Source of the DNA: Paracholeplasma manati
GTDB taxonomy: Bacteria > Bacillota_I > Bacilli_A > Acholeplasmatales > UBA5453
Assembly: GCF_025742995.1 (NCBI RefSeq)
Contig: NZ_JAOVQM010000003.1
Coordinates: forward strand, 248,001-312,000
Reading direction: 5' to 3'
DNA: 64,000 bases
Shown here: positions 9,162-18,400 of the stretch, in pieces
Numbering within the stretch: the stretch's first letter is position 1
How the letters are laid out: the number at the start of each line of letters is the position of its first letter
Made by a program: the position numbers and the translations under genes
The notes under the pieces: model-generated
What the model saw: the letters and a program-made list of their open reading frames with translations, nothing else
Database searches by the model: none
What the model was told of the DNA's origin: nothing

Positions 9162-9754
9162 TTGAGTTTTGCCTTAAACCCATAAATTGGGCTTTCCTTT
9201 CGCTTTTTTTCTTCGTATTCTGAAACGGCTTCACGTGCTTCGCATTGGGTATTTGCCCAATAAACTTCAAAACGCGAAGTCATCAAGTATTCTAAGGAGT
9301 CGGTATACAAGGGTTCAAAATCCGAACGGAATTCGAGTTCACCTTCATCTACCAGTATGGTTTCATACATTTTTAAATACGTTTCTGCAGTCAAACGACG
9401 CTTATGGTGTCGTTTTTTAGGCCATGGATCACTAAAATTTAAGTATATTTTACTAACAGACTTTGGTTCAAAATAGCTCAATAATGCATTGGCATCGTCT
9501 TGAACAATCGTCAAATTAGGCAATAGTAATGCTTCTTGTTTTTCCAAGATGCGATAACATACATTGATGTCTTTTTCAAAAGCAATATAGTGTAAGTCTG
9601 GATGTAATTTAGCCAATTCTGTAATGAATTTACCTTTACCACTGCCCACTTCAAGTACCATTGGCTGTTCAGAACGAATGATTTGTGGGGTCGTCATGAT
9701 TAAATTGGATTGATGGATGGCTTCAAATGCCTGTTTAACTTTTTTAGTTCTCAC
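9158..9754 (-). CDS. trmB: tRNA (guanine-N7)-methyltransferase
   Basis: TrmB makes m7G46 in the variable loop of tRNA using SAM. The SAM-binding motif VLEVGSGKGKFI is near residue 34 and the diagnostic NFSDPWPKKRHHKRRL near 127. The 198-residue length is slightly short but complete. The start is a GTG at 9752-9754 lying inside the DUF368 stop region, so expression relies on translational coupling. I see no strong ribosome site. Confidence 0.92.
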   Translation of the reverse strand: MRTKKVKQAFEAIHQSNLIMTTPQIIRSEQPMVLEVGSGKGKFITELAKLHPDLHYIAFEKDINVCYRILEKQEALLLPNLTIVQDDANALLSYFEPKSVSKIYLNFSDPWPKKRHHKRRLTAETYLKMYETILVDEGELEFRSDFEPLYTDSLEYLMTSRFEVYWANTQCEAREAVSEYEEKKRKESPIYGFKAKLK

Positions 9755-10601
9755 TGTTTTTAATCAACACATACGATCCGTATGCGGCTCCTATACATAA
9801 TATAATACCTAAAACGGCTTCTACCCAACCAAAATGAATCAACGGTTGGTCTTGATTTAATATCGTTAAAATGGAAATGGGACTGGATACCAATAACCCC
9901 AAAACGGCGGCATAAAATAGCGATTCAAAGCGGTGCATGATGATTGAAATGACTTTTGAAAATACAATTAAACCAATCAAAGCACCAACCACAAAAGTGA
10001 TGACTGCCGGGAGTACAGACCACAGTAAATCTAAATTGACTGTTAACACAGCTTCAATCGCATCTTTTGCTAAAGAAAGTACATGGGCATAATAACCCAA
10101 CAATAATAAAACGAGTGAGCCACTAATGCCTGGTGCAATCATCGTTCCAGTGGCGATAAACCCCACCAAAATCAACATCACATAGTATACCCAACCGGTA
10201 TGTACCGAGAGGTTTGAATTTAGAATCGGTAATAATACCATCAACAAAAATGCCAAACCAAACGCAATCCAGTGTTTATAATCTTTGGATTGTACTTTTT
10301 TATAAATGGATTTAACCCCACCTAAGATTAGACCAATAAAGATTAAAGTGGTTAATAATGGTACTTTTTGATACCCTAAATCAATCACAAAAACCCCAAA
10401 GACAATCCCTATAGCCAATCCAATTAGAATGGGTAAAAGTGCTTTGATGGTTTGTATCGGTGTTTTTAATAAAGATAAAATCCCTTGAATGAGTTGGTCA
10501 TAGATGCCAAAAATAACGGCCATGGTCCCACCGCTCACCCCAGGGATAATATTGGCTAACCCCACAAAGAAGCCGCCAATGATCGTTTTAAACTTAGACA
10601 T
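9744..10601 (-). CDS. DUF368 polyprenyl-phosphate transporter (PopT family)
   Basis: This 285-residue protein with about eight helices contains the two family repeats: NIIPGVSGGTMAVIFGIYD near residue 17 and GTMIAPGISGSLVLLLLGYY near 155. Members of this family have been identified as transporters that return undecaprenyl phosphate to the inner leaflet. The divergent neighbour uppP makes undecaprenyl phosphate from the diphosphate, which supports the role here. The start overlaps the HPr gene by 8 bases. Confidence 0.82.
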   Translation of the reverse strand: MSKFKTIIGGFFVGLANIIPGVSGGTMAVIFGIYDQLIQGILSLLKTPIQTIKALLPILIGLAIGIVFGVFVIDLGYQKVPLLTTLIFIGLILGGVKSIYKKVQSKDYKHWIAFGLAFLLMVLLPILNSNLSVHTGWVYYVMLILVGFIATGTMIAPGISGSLVLLLLGYYAHVLSLAKDAIEAVLTVNLDLLWSVLPAVITFVVGALIGLIVFSKVISIIMHRFESLFYAAVLGLLVSSPISILTILNQDQPLIHFGWVEAVLGIILCIGAAYGSYVLIKNSEN

Positions 10602-10869
10602 TGAGAGGTAACCCTAAATTGTCCTTTATGAGTAATTCAGTGAGTGCTTCCATCGCAACCGCTTCGTCTTCACCTTGAACACGAATGGTGAATTCAGCGT
10701 GACGGTAAATCCCTAAAGACATGACCCCCATGATGGACTTCATGTCAACAGCTTTTTGATTAGCGATTAACCATACCTCGGATTTAAAACGGTTTGCTAC
10801 AGTAACCAAATTGGTTGCTGGTCTAGCGTGAATGCCATTTTCGGCGATAACTTTGAATGATCTTTCCAT
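10594..10869 (-). CDS. ptsH: Phosphocarrier protein HPr
   Basis: HPr carries phosphate from enzyme I to sugar-specific PTS enzymes and, when phosphorylated on serine, is the CcpA cofactor in Firmicutes. The active-site loop GIHARPAT has His14. The regulatory site is KSIMGVMSLG with Ser45. At 91 residues it is full-length. It sits 4 bases after a IIB-like membrane protein and overlaps the DUF368 gene. No enzyme I gene is next to it here. Confidence 0.9.
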   Translation of the reverse strand: MERSFKVIAENGIHARPATNLVTVANRFKSEVWLIANQKAVDMKSIMGVMSLGIYRHAEFTIRVQGEDEAVAMEALTELLIKDNLGLPLNV

Positions 10870-10873
10870 CGTT

Positions 10874-11236
10874 TTACACTCCTTTTTCTAATGCTTTTTG
10901 GATGCTTTTTGGGTCATAAACAAAGGTCATTGTAATGTCTTTTCCTTTGACAAAAACCCCTTTGCTCGATAGTGCTTTCAGTGATTCAAAATCCACCAAT
11001 TTAACTTGTTCAACAGTGAATTTGACGCGTTCATGTTCTAATGAGATTTGCTTGATATTGTTTAAGCCAAATGCGTTTTTAAGCGAAAGGATAAACTCTG
11101 GTTCAATCGCACGGCGGTCCTTTTCTTTGGGTTTTCGTCCCCTTAAATGACCATTCAAACTGATGAGTACCACCAGTGTTGCTATCGTGACCACCCCGAT
11201 GATGGTCATAGTATCAAATTGAAAGTTGGATAACAT
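10874..11236 (-). CDS. Membrane-anchored PTS IIB-like domain protein without the active-site cysteine
   Basis: The 120-residue product has one N-terminal helix (about 10-28), a basic linker (HLRGRKPKEKDRR) and a domain of about 75 residues. Its pattern (NAFGLNNIKQIS, RVKFTVEQVKLVDFESLKAL, SSKGVFVKGKDITMTFV) matches the glucose-type IIB fold. The usual CxTRLR phosphorylation site is replaced by LEHERVKF, so it cannot carry phosphate on cysteine. Position directly upstream of ptsH suggests a regulatory or HPr-tethering role; that is inference. Confidence 0.65.
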   Translation of the reverse strand: MLSNFQFDTMTIIGVVTIATLVVLISLNGHLRGRKPKEKDRRAIEPEFILSLKNAFGLNNIKQISLEHERVKFTVEQVKLVDFESLKALSSKGVFVKGKDITMTFVYDPKSIQKALEKGV

Positions 11237-11256
11237 GCGAACACCCCTTCATATTG

Positions 11257-11285
11257 ATTATACGTGGTCAGCCTTTTTTTTACAA
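11257..11285 (-). promoter_or_regulatory. Promoter of the IIB-like/HPr operon
   Basis: On the minus strand, TTGTAA (11280-11285) and TATAAT (11257-11262) are 17 bases apart, ending about 20 bases before the IIB-like start codon. The divergent uppP gene begins nearby. Confidence 0.6.
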
Positions 11286-11340
11286 GCAATTATGCCACAG
11301 GTATGGTATATTTAATATAGATATTTTTAAGGAGTTCATC

Positions 11341-12153
11341 ATGATCATAGATTGGATTAAATTTATATTACTTGGTATCATCCAAGGCATCACCGAGATT
11401 TTACCCATCTCTTCTTCAGGGCACTTGGTGCTGTTTCAATACATCTTTGATTTACAACAACCCGGTTTGGCTTTCGAAATGTTTACCAATATGGCCTCAT
11501 TAATTGCGATGGTTATTTTATTTTATAAAGACATCTGGCGACTGATTGTTCAAAGCTTTAAATTTTTATTCAAACGAGATTTATCAGCGAAAAATGATTT
11601 TCTATATGTTGTTAAATTGATGATTGCTGTCATACCAATTGGTATCTTCGGTCTACTGTTTAAGGATGAGGTCGAAGACATCAAGAATATTCTATTCGTT
11701 GGCTTCGCACTGATGTTTACAGGTTTATTGTTACTCATCATTTATCGTTTTAGAAATCAATCTGAAACCCATGATGATGTCACCTTTAGAGACGCTTTAT
11801 TCATCGGATTCACCCAATCGATTGCGATTCTCCCTGGTGTATCTCGTAGTGGGTCAACCATCATTGGTGGTCTTTCACAAAAACTGTCTTTAAAATCCTT
11901 ATTAAAATTCTCTTTCTTATGTTATATCATCGTATCTGTGCCCGCATCTTTATTATCGATCATCGATTTAAGTAGTCAGGCTGAAACCATTGATTGGATA
12001 GGCTATAGTTTAGCGTTCATAGCGACTTTAATCACCACTTACATTGCTGCTTATTTGGTCATGAAACGCCTTCAAGTCAAACATTTACTGTATTTTGGCA
12101 TCTACTGTTTATCGGTTGGATTAATCGCTGTCATCACCCATTTCATCTTATAA
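11341..12153 (+). CDS. uppP: Undecaprenyl-diphosphatase
   Basis: UppP (BacA) is a membrane phosphatase that recycles undecaprenyl diphosphate to the monophosphate carrier lipid. Two hallmark segments are visible: EILPISSSGHLVL near the N-terminus and LPGVSRSGSTI in the middle. The start is ATG 11341 with AAGGAG at 11329-11334. An upstream in-frame start would add 29 unlikely residues. The 270-residue length fits. It is the only plus-strand gene here, divergent from the operon that holds the DUF368 transporter. Confidence 0.92.
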   Translation: MIIDWIKFILLGIIQGITEILPISSSGHLVLFQYIFDLQQPGLAFEMFTNMASLIAMVILFYKDIWRLIVQSFKFLFKRDLSAKNDFLYVVKLMIAVIPIGIFGLLFKDEVEDIKNILFVGFALMFTGLLLLIIYRFRNQSETHDDVTFRDALFIGFTQSIAILPGVSRSGSTIIGGLSQKLSLKSLLKFSFLCYIIVSVPASLLSIIDLSSQAETIDWIGYSLAFIATLITTYIAAYLVMKRLQVKHLLYFGIYCLSVGLIAVITHFIL

Positions 12154-12183
12154 AAAAACATGCGCATTTTCGCATGTTTTTTA
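12152..12183. terminator. Bidirectional terminator between uppP and queA
   Basis: ACATGCG (12158-12164) and CGCATGT (12171-12177) form the stem, with A runs on the left and T runs on the right. It can end uppP on the plus strand and queA on the minus strand. Confidence 0.8.
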
Positions 12184-13197
12184 TTGGATGAACATCGCGT
12201 CTCCAAACGAAAAGAAACGGTATTGTTGTTTGACGGCTTCATTGTAAGCTTTTAAAATCAATGTTCGATTCGCGAACGCAGAAACCAACATGATTAAGGT
12301 TGATTTTGGTAAATGGAAATTGGTAATCAATGCCCCAATGGTTTTAAACTGATACCCTGGATAAATAAAAATGCTGGTTCGATAAATACCTGGATGAAAA
12401 CCATCTTGATAATTGCTTTCAAGGGTTCTAACGGTCGTCGTTCCTACAGCAACGATGCGCTTCTTTTGAGTCATCGCTGTGTTTAGACGATTGGCAGCCG
12501 TTTCAGTGATTTGGTATACTTCTTCATGCATATGGTGGTCTTCAATGGTGTCAGTACTGGTTGGTCTGAAGGTCCCTAAACCGACATGTAAAGTAATTTC
12601 AATGATTTCAATGCCTTTTTCGCGAATTTTATCCATTAATGGCGCAGTAAAATGCAGTCCTGCTGTGGGTGCTGCTGCACTGCCAATCTCTTTTGCATAA
12701 ACCGTTTGATAGCGGTCTTTTTCATCTAACTTTTCATGAATATAGGGTGGTAGTGGCATTTCTCCAAGCTCATCCAATACTTCATAGAAAATCCCTTCAA
12801 AGGCGAACATGAAAGTTTTGATGCCTTCTTCTTTTTCCTTCACACACGTCGCGATTAACTTGCCGTTACCAAAACTGATTTTGGTGCCGACTTTCACACG
12901 TCTGCCTGGTTTCACCAAAGCGTCCCATAGCTGGTCGTTTTGTTCCAATAATAATAGTTCAATCACAGCGTTGGTATCTACTTTAGTACCAATCAAGCGG
13001 GCTGGCATCACTTTCGTGTTGTTTACAACCAACACGTCATTGGTCGTAAGTTCATCGATGATCTGGCTAAACTGGGTATGTGTAAACTGATCATTCGCAC
13101 GATTAATCATAAAAAGCCGTGACTCATCACGGTTTTTCAATGGGTGTTGGGCGATTAAACGTTCTGGTAATTCAAAATCGAAATCTGCAGTTTTCAT
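12181..13197 (-). CDS. queA: S-adenosylmethionine:tRNA ribosyltransferase-isomerase
   Basis: QueA moves the ribosyl part of SAM onto preQ1 in tRNA, forming epoxyqueuosine. The 338 residues cover the whole family length with conserved [40 protein letters not shown] and [16 protein letters not shown] segments. It is the last gene of ruvA-ruvB-queA and overlaps ruvB as ATGA. This order is common in Firmicutes and related lineages. Confidence 0.95.
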   Translation of the reverse strand: MKTADFDFELPERLIAQHPLKNRDESRLFMINRANDQFTHTQFSQIIDELTTNDVLVVNNTKVMPARLIGTKVDTNAVIELLLLEQNDQLWDALVKPGRRVKVGTKISFGNGKLIATCVKEKEEGIKTFMFAFEGIFYEVLDELGEMPLPPYIHEKLDEKDRYQTVYAKEIGSAAAPTAGLHFTAPLMDKIREKGIEIIEITLHVGLGTFRPTSTDTIEDHHMHEEVYQITETAANRLNTAMTQKKRIVAVGTTTVRTLESNYQDGFHPGIYRTSIFIYPGYQFKTIGALITNFHLPKSTLIMLVSAFANRTLILKAYNEAVKQQYRFFSFGDAMFIQ

Positions 13198-14207
13198 TCT
13201 TCAAATAGTCCTTTTAAATATTTCTTGCCTAAAGCGTCATAGCTCTTTTGCATAGCGATACGACCTCTAGCGGTGCGTTTGATGAACCCTTCTTGTAACA
13301 AATAGGGTTCATAGACATCCTCAACCGTGGTGATTTCCTCACCAATGGTCGCAGCGATCGATTCGAGCCCAACGGGTCCACCTGCGAATTTATCAATGAT
13401 GGCGGATAAATAGCGTTTATCGGTATGGTCTAACCCATTCGATGAAATGCCTAGTTTCTCTAATGCATGGTTGGTAATATCTAACGTGATGGTGCCATCC
13501 CCAATGATTTCAGCGAAATCACGAACGCGTCTAAATAAACGGTTGGCGATGCGGGGTGTGCCGCGAGAACGTTTCGCCAGTTCCATGACAGCGTTCTCTT
13601 TGATCTCTGTTTTATATACGGAAGAGGTGCGTTTGACAATCAAACCCAGTTCATCTTGATTATAGAAAGACAGACGCATAACCACACCAAAGCGATCTCT
13701 TAGTGGCGCGGACAAATCCCCAAAACGGGTGGTTGCACCGATAAGGGTAAATGGGGGTAAATCGATACGGATTGAACGGGATTGTTGGTCTTTACCGATG
13801 ACGATATCGATGACATAATCCTCCATGGCAGCGTATAATACTTCTTCAACCACGCGTGGTAAACGATGAATTTCATCGATGAATAAAACATCCCCTGGTT
13901 CAAGGGAGGTTAAAATAGCAGCCAAATCACCACTACGTTCAATGGCTGGGCCGGAGGTCACTTTCATATTGACACCCATTTCATTGGAAACGATTTGTGC
14001 CAAGGTGGTTTTACCTAGTCCTGGTGGCCCATAAAATAAAATATGGTCGAGTGTTTCTTCACGCTTTAAAGCAGCTTTAATGTAAACATCGAGCATTTCT
14101 TTGATGTCTTTTTGGCCAATATATTCATTTAATTTTTGGGGTCTTAACGTTTGGTCTTCATCCTCTTTCATCGCGAGCGATGAGATGAGTCTATCATCAG
14201 TTGTCAT
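13194..14207 (-). CDS. ruvB: Holliday junction branch migration ATPase RuvB
   Basis: RuvB is the AAA+ hexamer that drives branch migration with RuvA. Walker [12 protein letters not shown] is near 60-70, Walker [11 protein letters not shown] near 108-117, sensor GATTR near 157-161, and the C-terminal winged-helix domain contains the RTARGRIA segment. Length 337 is normal. A stop-to-start gap of 7 bases separates it from ruvA. Confidence 0.96.
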   Translation of the reverse strand: MTTDDRLISSLAMKEDEDQTLRPQKLNEYIGQKDIKEMLDVYIKAALKREETLDHILFYGPPGLGKTTLAQIVSNEMGVNMKVTSGPAIERSGDLAAILTSLEPGDVLFIDEIHRLPRVVEEVLYAAMEDYVIDIVIGKDQQSRSIRIDLPPFTLIGATTRFGDLSAPLRDRFGVVMRLSFYNQDELGLIVKRTSSVYKTEIKENAVMELAKRSRGTPRIANRLFRRVRDFAEIIGDGTITLDITNHALEKLGISSNGLDHTDKRYLSAIIDKFAGGPVGLESIAATIGEEITTVEDVYEPYLLQEGFIKRTARGRIAMQKSYDALGKKYLKGLFEE

Positions 14208-14214
14208 AAATTAC

Positions 14215-14769
14215 CTACTTAATCAATAGTTGTAGTGCTTGTTTAATGCGTTTTTCGGTGGATAAGGCTGGGTCTAACTTCGATACGACTTTTCGCAATT
14301 CGGAAGCCGAATAACCCAATGCCATCAATGCTTCTTGGACCTCATCTTTTTGATTGGTGTTGATTTCTAAGGCTTTCTTATCTAATTTGCCTTTTAAATC
14401 TAGGATGATTTGTTGGGCACTCTTCGGTCCAATGCCAGGAAATTTGGTTAAAAATTTGACGTCTTGATTTTCAATGGCGTATTCAATTTGATCTGGTTTA
14501 CCAGACGCTAAAATCGATAATGCACTTTTAGGACCAATGCCAGACACGCTGATCAAATCTTCAAACAAATTACGTGCTTCTTTGGTGTCAAAACCATACA
14601 AGGTATCTTGGTCTTCTCTAACGTGGTGATGGATATAAATTTTCACCGTTTCACCTAATTTATAAATATATGGGTTGGGTGCAACCACCAAATACCCAAC
14701 CCCTTGGTTATCTAAAACCACATTGGTTGGTTCAATTTCTGCGATGGTACCTACGATATATGCATACAT
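14215..14769 (-). CDS. ruvA: Holliday junction DNA-binding protein RuvA
   Basis: RuvA clamps four-way junctions and loads RuvB. The 184-residue protein has the N-terminal OB domain (MYAYIVGTIAEI), the two helix-hairpin-helix motifs (VSGIGPKSALSIL and FPGIGPKSAQQII) and the small C-terminal RuvB-binding domain (ALMALGYSASELRKV). GAGGTGAT precedes the ATG at 14767-14769; first gene of its operon. Confidence 0.95.
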   Translation of the reverse strand: MYAYIVGTIAEIEPTNVVLDNQGVGYLVVAPNPYIYKLGETVKIYIHHHVREDQDTLYGFDTKEARNLFEDLISVSGIGPKSALSILASGKPDQIEYAIENQDVKFLTKFPGIGPKSAQQIILDLKGKLDKKALEINTNQKDEVQEALMALGYSASELRKVVSKLDPALSTEKRIKQALQLLIK

Positions 14770-14813
14770 AAAAAAATCACCTCAATAACAAAATCATTAT
14801 AACATGTTTTATC

Positions 14814-15407
14814 TTATAAAACGGTTTTTTCCAGCACAACCCGTGATTTCATATCGGTATAAATCAGACGTAATCCGAATTGTTTACACAAATACTTAAA
14901 TGTGTTCAAATGGTAGAATGCAACATGTGTGGTGTCTCGCACATACCACCACTGATCAATGCCCTCAAAATCGGTATAAAACTGGGTTTGAATGATGAGC
15001 CTACCACCATGATTAAGCAAATCAATCAATCGTTTGAATTCAGTCATTGGTGATTCGAAATGTTCCACGATTTCAATCAAAATGATGTTGTCATAAGTCG
15101 TTTGTAAAACCTTATGATCTGGATGATAATATAAATCATATAAAGCTAAGCCTTCAATGAAATTCGACATGACCCCACCTTCACCACAACCATAATCCAA
15201 ACTTTTGCCTGGCTTTAGATATATACCGACAAATGTATCGAAAATACGTTTTTGATATGCAATATATTCATCGTTATCTTCACCATTATGGTGTGTATCG
15301 TAACGCGCTTTCGCAGCCTCATTTGAAGGAAAATGTTGTGGGTCTTTCATTACTAAATAAGAGGTTTCATCCTTATGAAATTGTATTTTACGGTTTTTTT
15401 TAGTCAT
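14814..15407 (-). CDS. Class I SAM-dependent methyltransferase, substrate unknown
   Basis: The 197-residue protein carries the SAM-binding motif I as SLDYGCGEGGV near residue 69, an acidic motif near LIEIVEHFESP, and LLNHGGRLIIQTQFY. Residues around QWWYVRDTTHVAFYHLNTFKYLC match the usual YWRDpTHv region of type-11/12 methyltransferases. The target is not deducible. It has its own extended -10 promoter (TGGTATAAT on the minus strand, 15429-15437), in mirror image to that of the divergent coiled-coil gene. Confidence 0.75.
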   Translation of the reverse strand: MTKKNRKIQFHKDETSYLVMKDPQHFPSNEAAKARYDTHHNGEDNDEYIAYQKRIFDTFVGIYLKPGKSLDYGCGEGGVMSNFIEGLALYDLYYHPDHKVLQTTYDNIILIEIVEHFESPMTEFKRLIDLLNHGGRLIIQTQFYTDFEGIDQWWYVRDTTHVAFYHLNTFKYLCKQFGLRLIYTDMKSRVVLEKTVL

Positions 15408-15428
15408 GATTCATTCCTTTATAGATTG

Positions 15429-15462
15429 ATTATACCAAAAGATGGCTTTATTATGGTATAAT
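15429..15462. promoter_or_regulatory. Mirror-image divergent extended -10 promoters
   Basis: ATTATACCA (15429-15437) reads TGGTATAAT on the minus strand and serves the methyltransferase. TGGTATAAT (15454-15462) on the plus strand serves the coiled-coil gene. The two form a perfect 9-base inverted repeat with a 16-base gap. No good -35 boxes are seen, as expected for extended -10 promoters. Confidence 0.6.
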
Positions 15463-15486
15463 AAACAAGAATTAGAGGTGGTTTAT

Positions 15487-18400
15487 TTGAGTAAAATAAA
15501 CGCTAAAAATTATGAATCTAAACAAAAAGAGCGTTTTGATACGCTTTTTCGTGATGTTCTAACCGCTTACGCCATCACCAATGAAACCGGACATCAACTC
15601 AAGGCGACCCGTGTATCTTTGGAAAATTTATATGATCAAATCCATGAGATGAATCGACAATATGAAAATTCACTCATTCGATATACCAAAGATTATTCCA
15701 TTCAGCTCTCTGAAATCAATAAAACCCATCAAGATGCCTTACACCTACTCGACGCACAATACGCCGAATCTTTAAAACAATTCAAACAACAAATCGTCGA
15801 TGAAAACATCGCAGCCAATAAGAAATTAACTGATATACACCTCAATTTCCAACGTCAAACACAGCAGACCAACATCCATGTGTATCGTGCTTTGCTCGAG
15901 ATGAAGCAACGTCATCAAGAATTGGATTTTGAATACGAACAAGCACGCGTTTCCTATCAAAAAGCCATCGATGAAATAGAAAAAATTAAGGAACAAAACT
16001 TAAAAGACATCGATAAACAATACGAAAACGAACTTAAGGACAACAAAGCAGCTGATCAAGCGAGACAAGCACGTTTGAGTACTGAAATTCAAACCATTCA
16101 AACCAAAAAACAATCCGAACAAACCGATTTTGACGAATCCATCCTGAAAGTCAAAACGGTATTTAACCGTGTAACCATCAAATTTAACCAAAAAATTCGC
16201 GATATTCAAAAGAAATATCAAAAAATCATGGGTCAACAAGAGGCCGATATTCAATTAGAGATTGAGCAAGTCCAACAAAAAATGGATGCATTAAAAGTGG
16301 ATTATCAAGAAAAGGATCGCTTAACTAGGAATGATTTTGAAAATGAACTCATCAAATACGATGCCCGTTTAGATCAATTGAAAGTAAACTATGAATCCAA
16401 TAAAGAACAAATCATTCGTAACTATTCACGAGATATTACCGTTAATAATTCAAAACTTGCCAATACCAAAGAACACATCAATCAACAGATCACATCCTTA
16501 GAGCGAATGACTCAACAACACCGTTTAGAATTATCCAAAGAAAGTACCGATTATCTTGAACAGTTAAATGCCATCAATAAAAACTACATCAGAGAAAAAA
16601 ACGCTTTGGAATTACAAGCCAAGCAGGCGATGAAGGATACTTCTGCTTTAAATCGTTTGCGTGCGAAACGTCATCAAAACGAACTGCTCAACCATGAGTT
16701 TGAATACATCAAAACTCAAGAAATCTATCGGTTAAAAAGACGCATCTCTGAGCGTTTCAAAGACCAAGAACTGCGTAAACACAAATATGAATTTGATCGA
16801 GACTGGTTAAAACTCAGCGAACAAAACAAAATGCTGGAAAAACGATTGTTCATTGAAAATCAAGTACTCCGTGAAAAACAAGGCCTGGTCATCTATCCTT
16901 ATGAAGCCATGGTCTTATTGGCCCGTGAAATTCATGACGCAGAAATGAATTACCGTACGCTTGAAAACAACCATTATAAACAATTGTTTAGCCTCGAAGA
17001 ACGCAAGCTCAACTATGTTTCAACGTTGGATGAAAACACGTTGAAACACGAAAAAAACAAGATTATTTTAAAACATGAATTTGACATTAAGCGCACCAAC
17101 GTGGTCGCTTATTTGGATATGGAATATGCAAAAAACAACTTATCGGGCCAAAAACTCATTTTTGATGAACGAAAAAAGGCGTTTGAATTACATTATCAAA
17201 AACGTGAAAAAGCGTATTTAATAGAACAAGATAAAGCCAAAGAAACCCGCATGTTTGAACAAAAAATGATTTCATTCGAACAAAAACTATTGTCACAAAT
17301 CATTGAGGTTCAAGAATCCAAGGCTTTAATTGAATACGATTCAACCGTTGAACTTGAGAAGAGCCGTCACACTAAAGAGATTGGCATTCGAAAAGCCAAA
17401 CGTATTCTCGATACATCCATGAATGAAACCCAACGCCAAAAACGTTTATTTGATATCTACTTTCAAATGTTACTCGTGATGCAAAACGAGTTTGAAAATG
17501 TATTGTTATTGTTAAGAGATATCTATCAAACGTCTTCCATCCAACAATGGCGTGGGTCTTTGAAGTTCATCCTCGAAGTACTCGAAACACAAACCGCGTT
17601 AAAAACCGCATTGATCGAAGAATTAGAAACAGAAACCACCGCTTACTACCAAGAAAAAATAAACGAACTGACGGCATTCAAGTATATGAACTTGAAAGAA
17701 TCCATCATCAGTGACTACGAATCTGAACACAAGTTATACCATGAACAAATCGTGATGTTGGATGAACAATTAAAATCATTGAGAGCCAAAAGTGCCGATT
17801 TGTTCCAGCAAATCGCCCACCTTGAAAATGAGAATGCCAACATCGAATCGACCAAAGCATTGATATATGACCAAATCTCTAAAATCACATCGAGATTATT
17901 GTCCAAACAACAGCGAAAAACCGCACGTAATCTCCAAAATGAATTGGCAACATTGAATAAAGAAATCCACAAGAACAACGATTTAATCCGCCATATCAAA
18001 GAACAAATCCGTAAAACCAATAAAGAGATGCAAAGCCTCGACAAGAACCACAAGCCTCTAGAATTAATGCTTGTGAAAATCGAACGAAATCGCGCTTTAC
18101 GTGAAAAGAATCTTGACCGTTCTCAATATGAAGAAGGTCGTGTATACTATGATTCAATTGAAGCTATTCACACCCTAACTACCCAAATTTTCAAAACCAA
18201 TGATCATCTTTTTTTAGAAACAAAGGCAGCTTTAAACCTATTAGATTCTGATTTAATATTGGAAAAATCGTTTTCCAAGTCCTATATTCAATTGACGAAA
18301 GAAGCGGTGAAAACCCGTACTCAATTCTTGAATTATCATAAAAAAGGTATTCAATTGTGTGACCAACAATTCACGCAAATCCGTTTTGAACAACATCGAA

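Noticed and set aside
15442-15486. ATG-initiated extension of the coiled-coil gene
   Set aside because: The extension contains the -10 box and the ribosome site of the TTG start at 15487.
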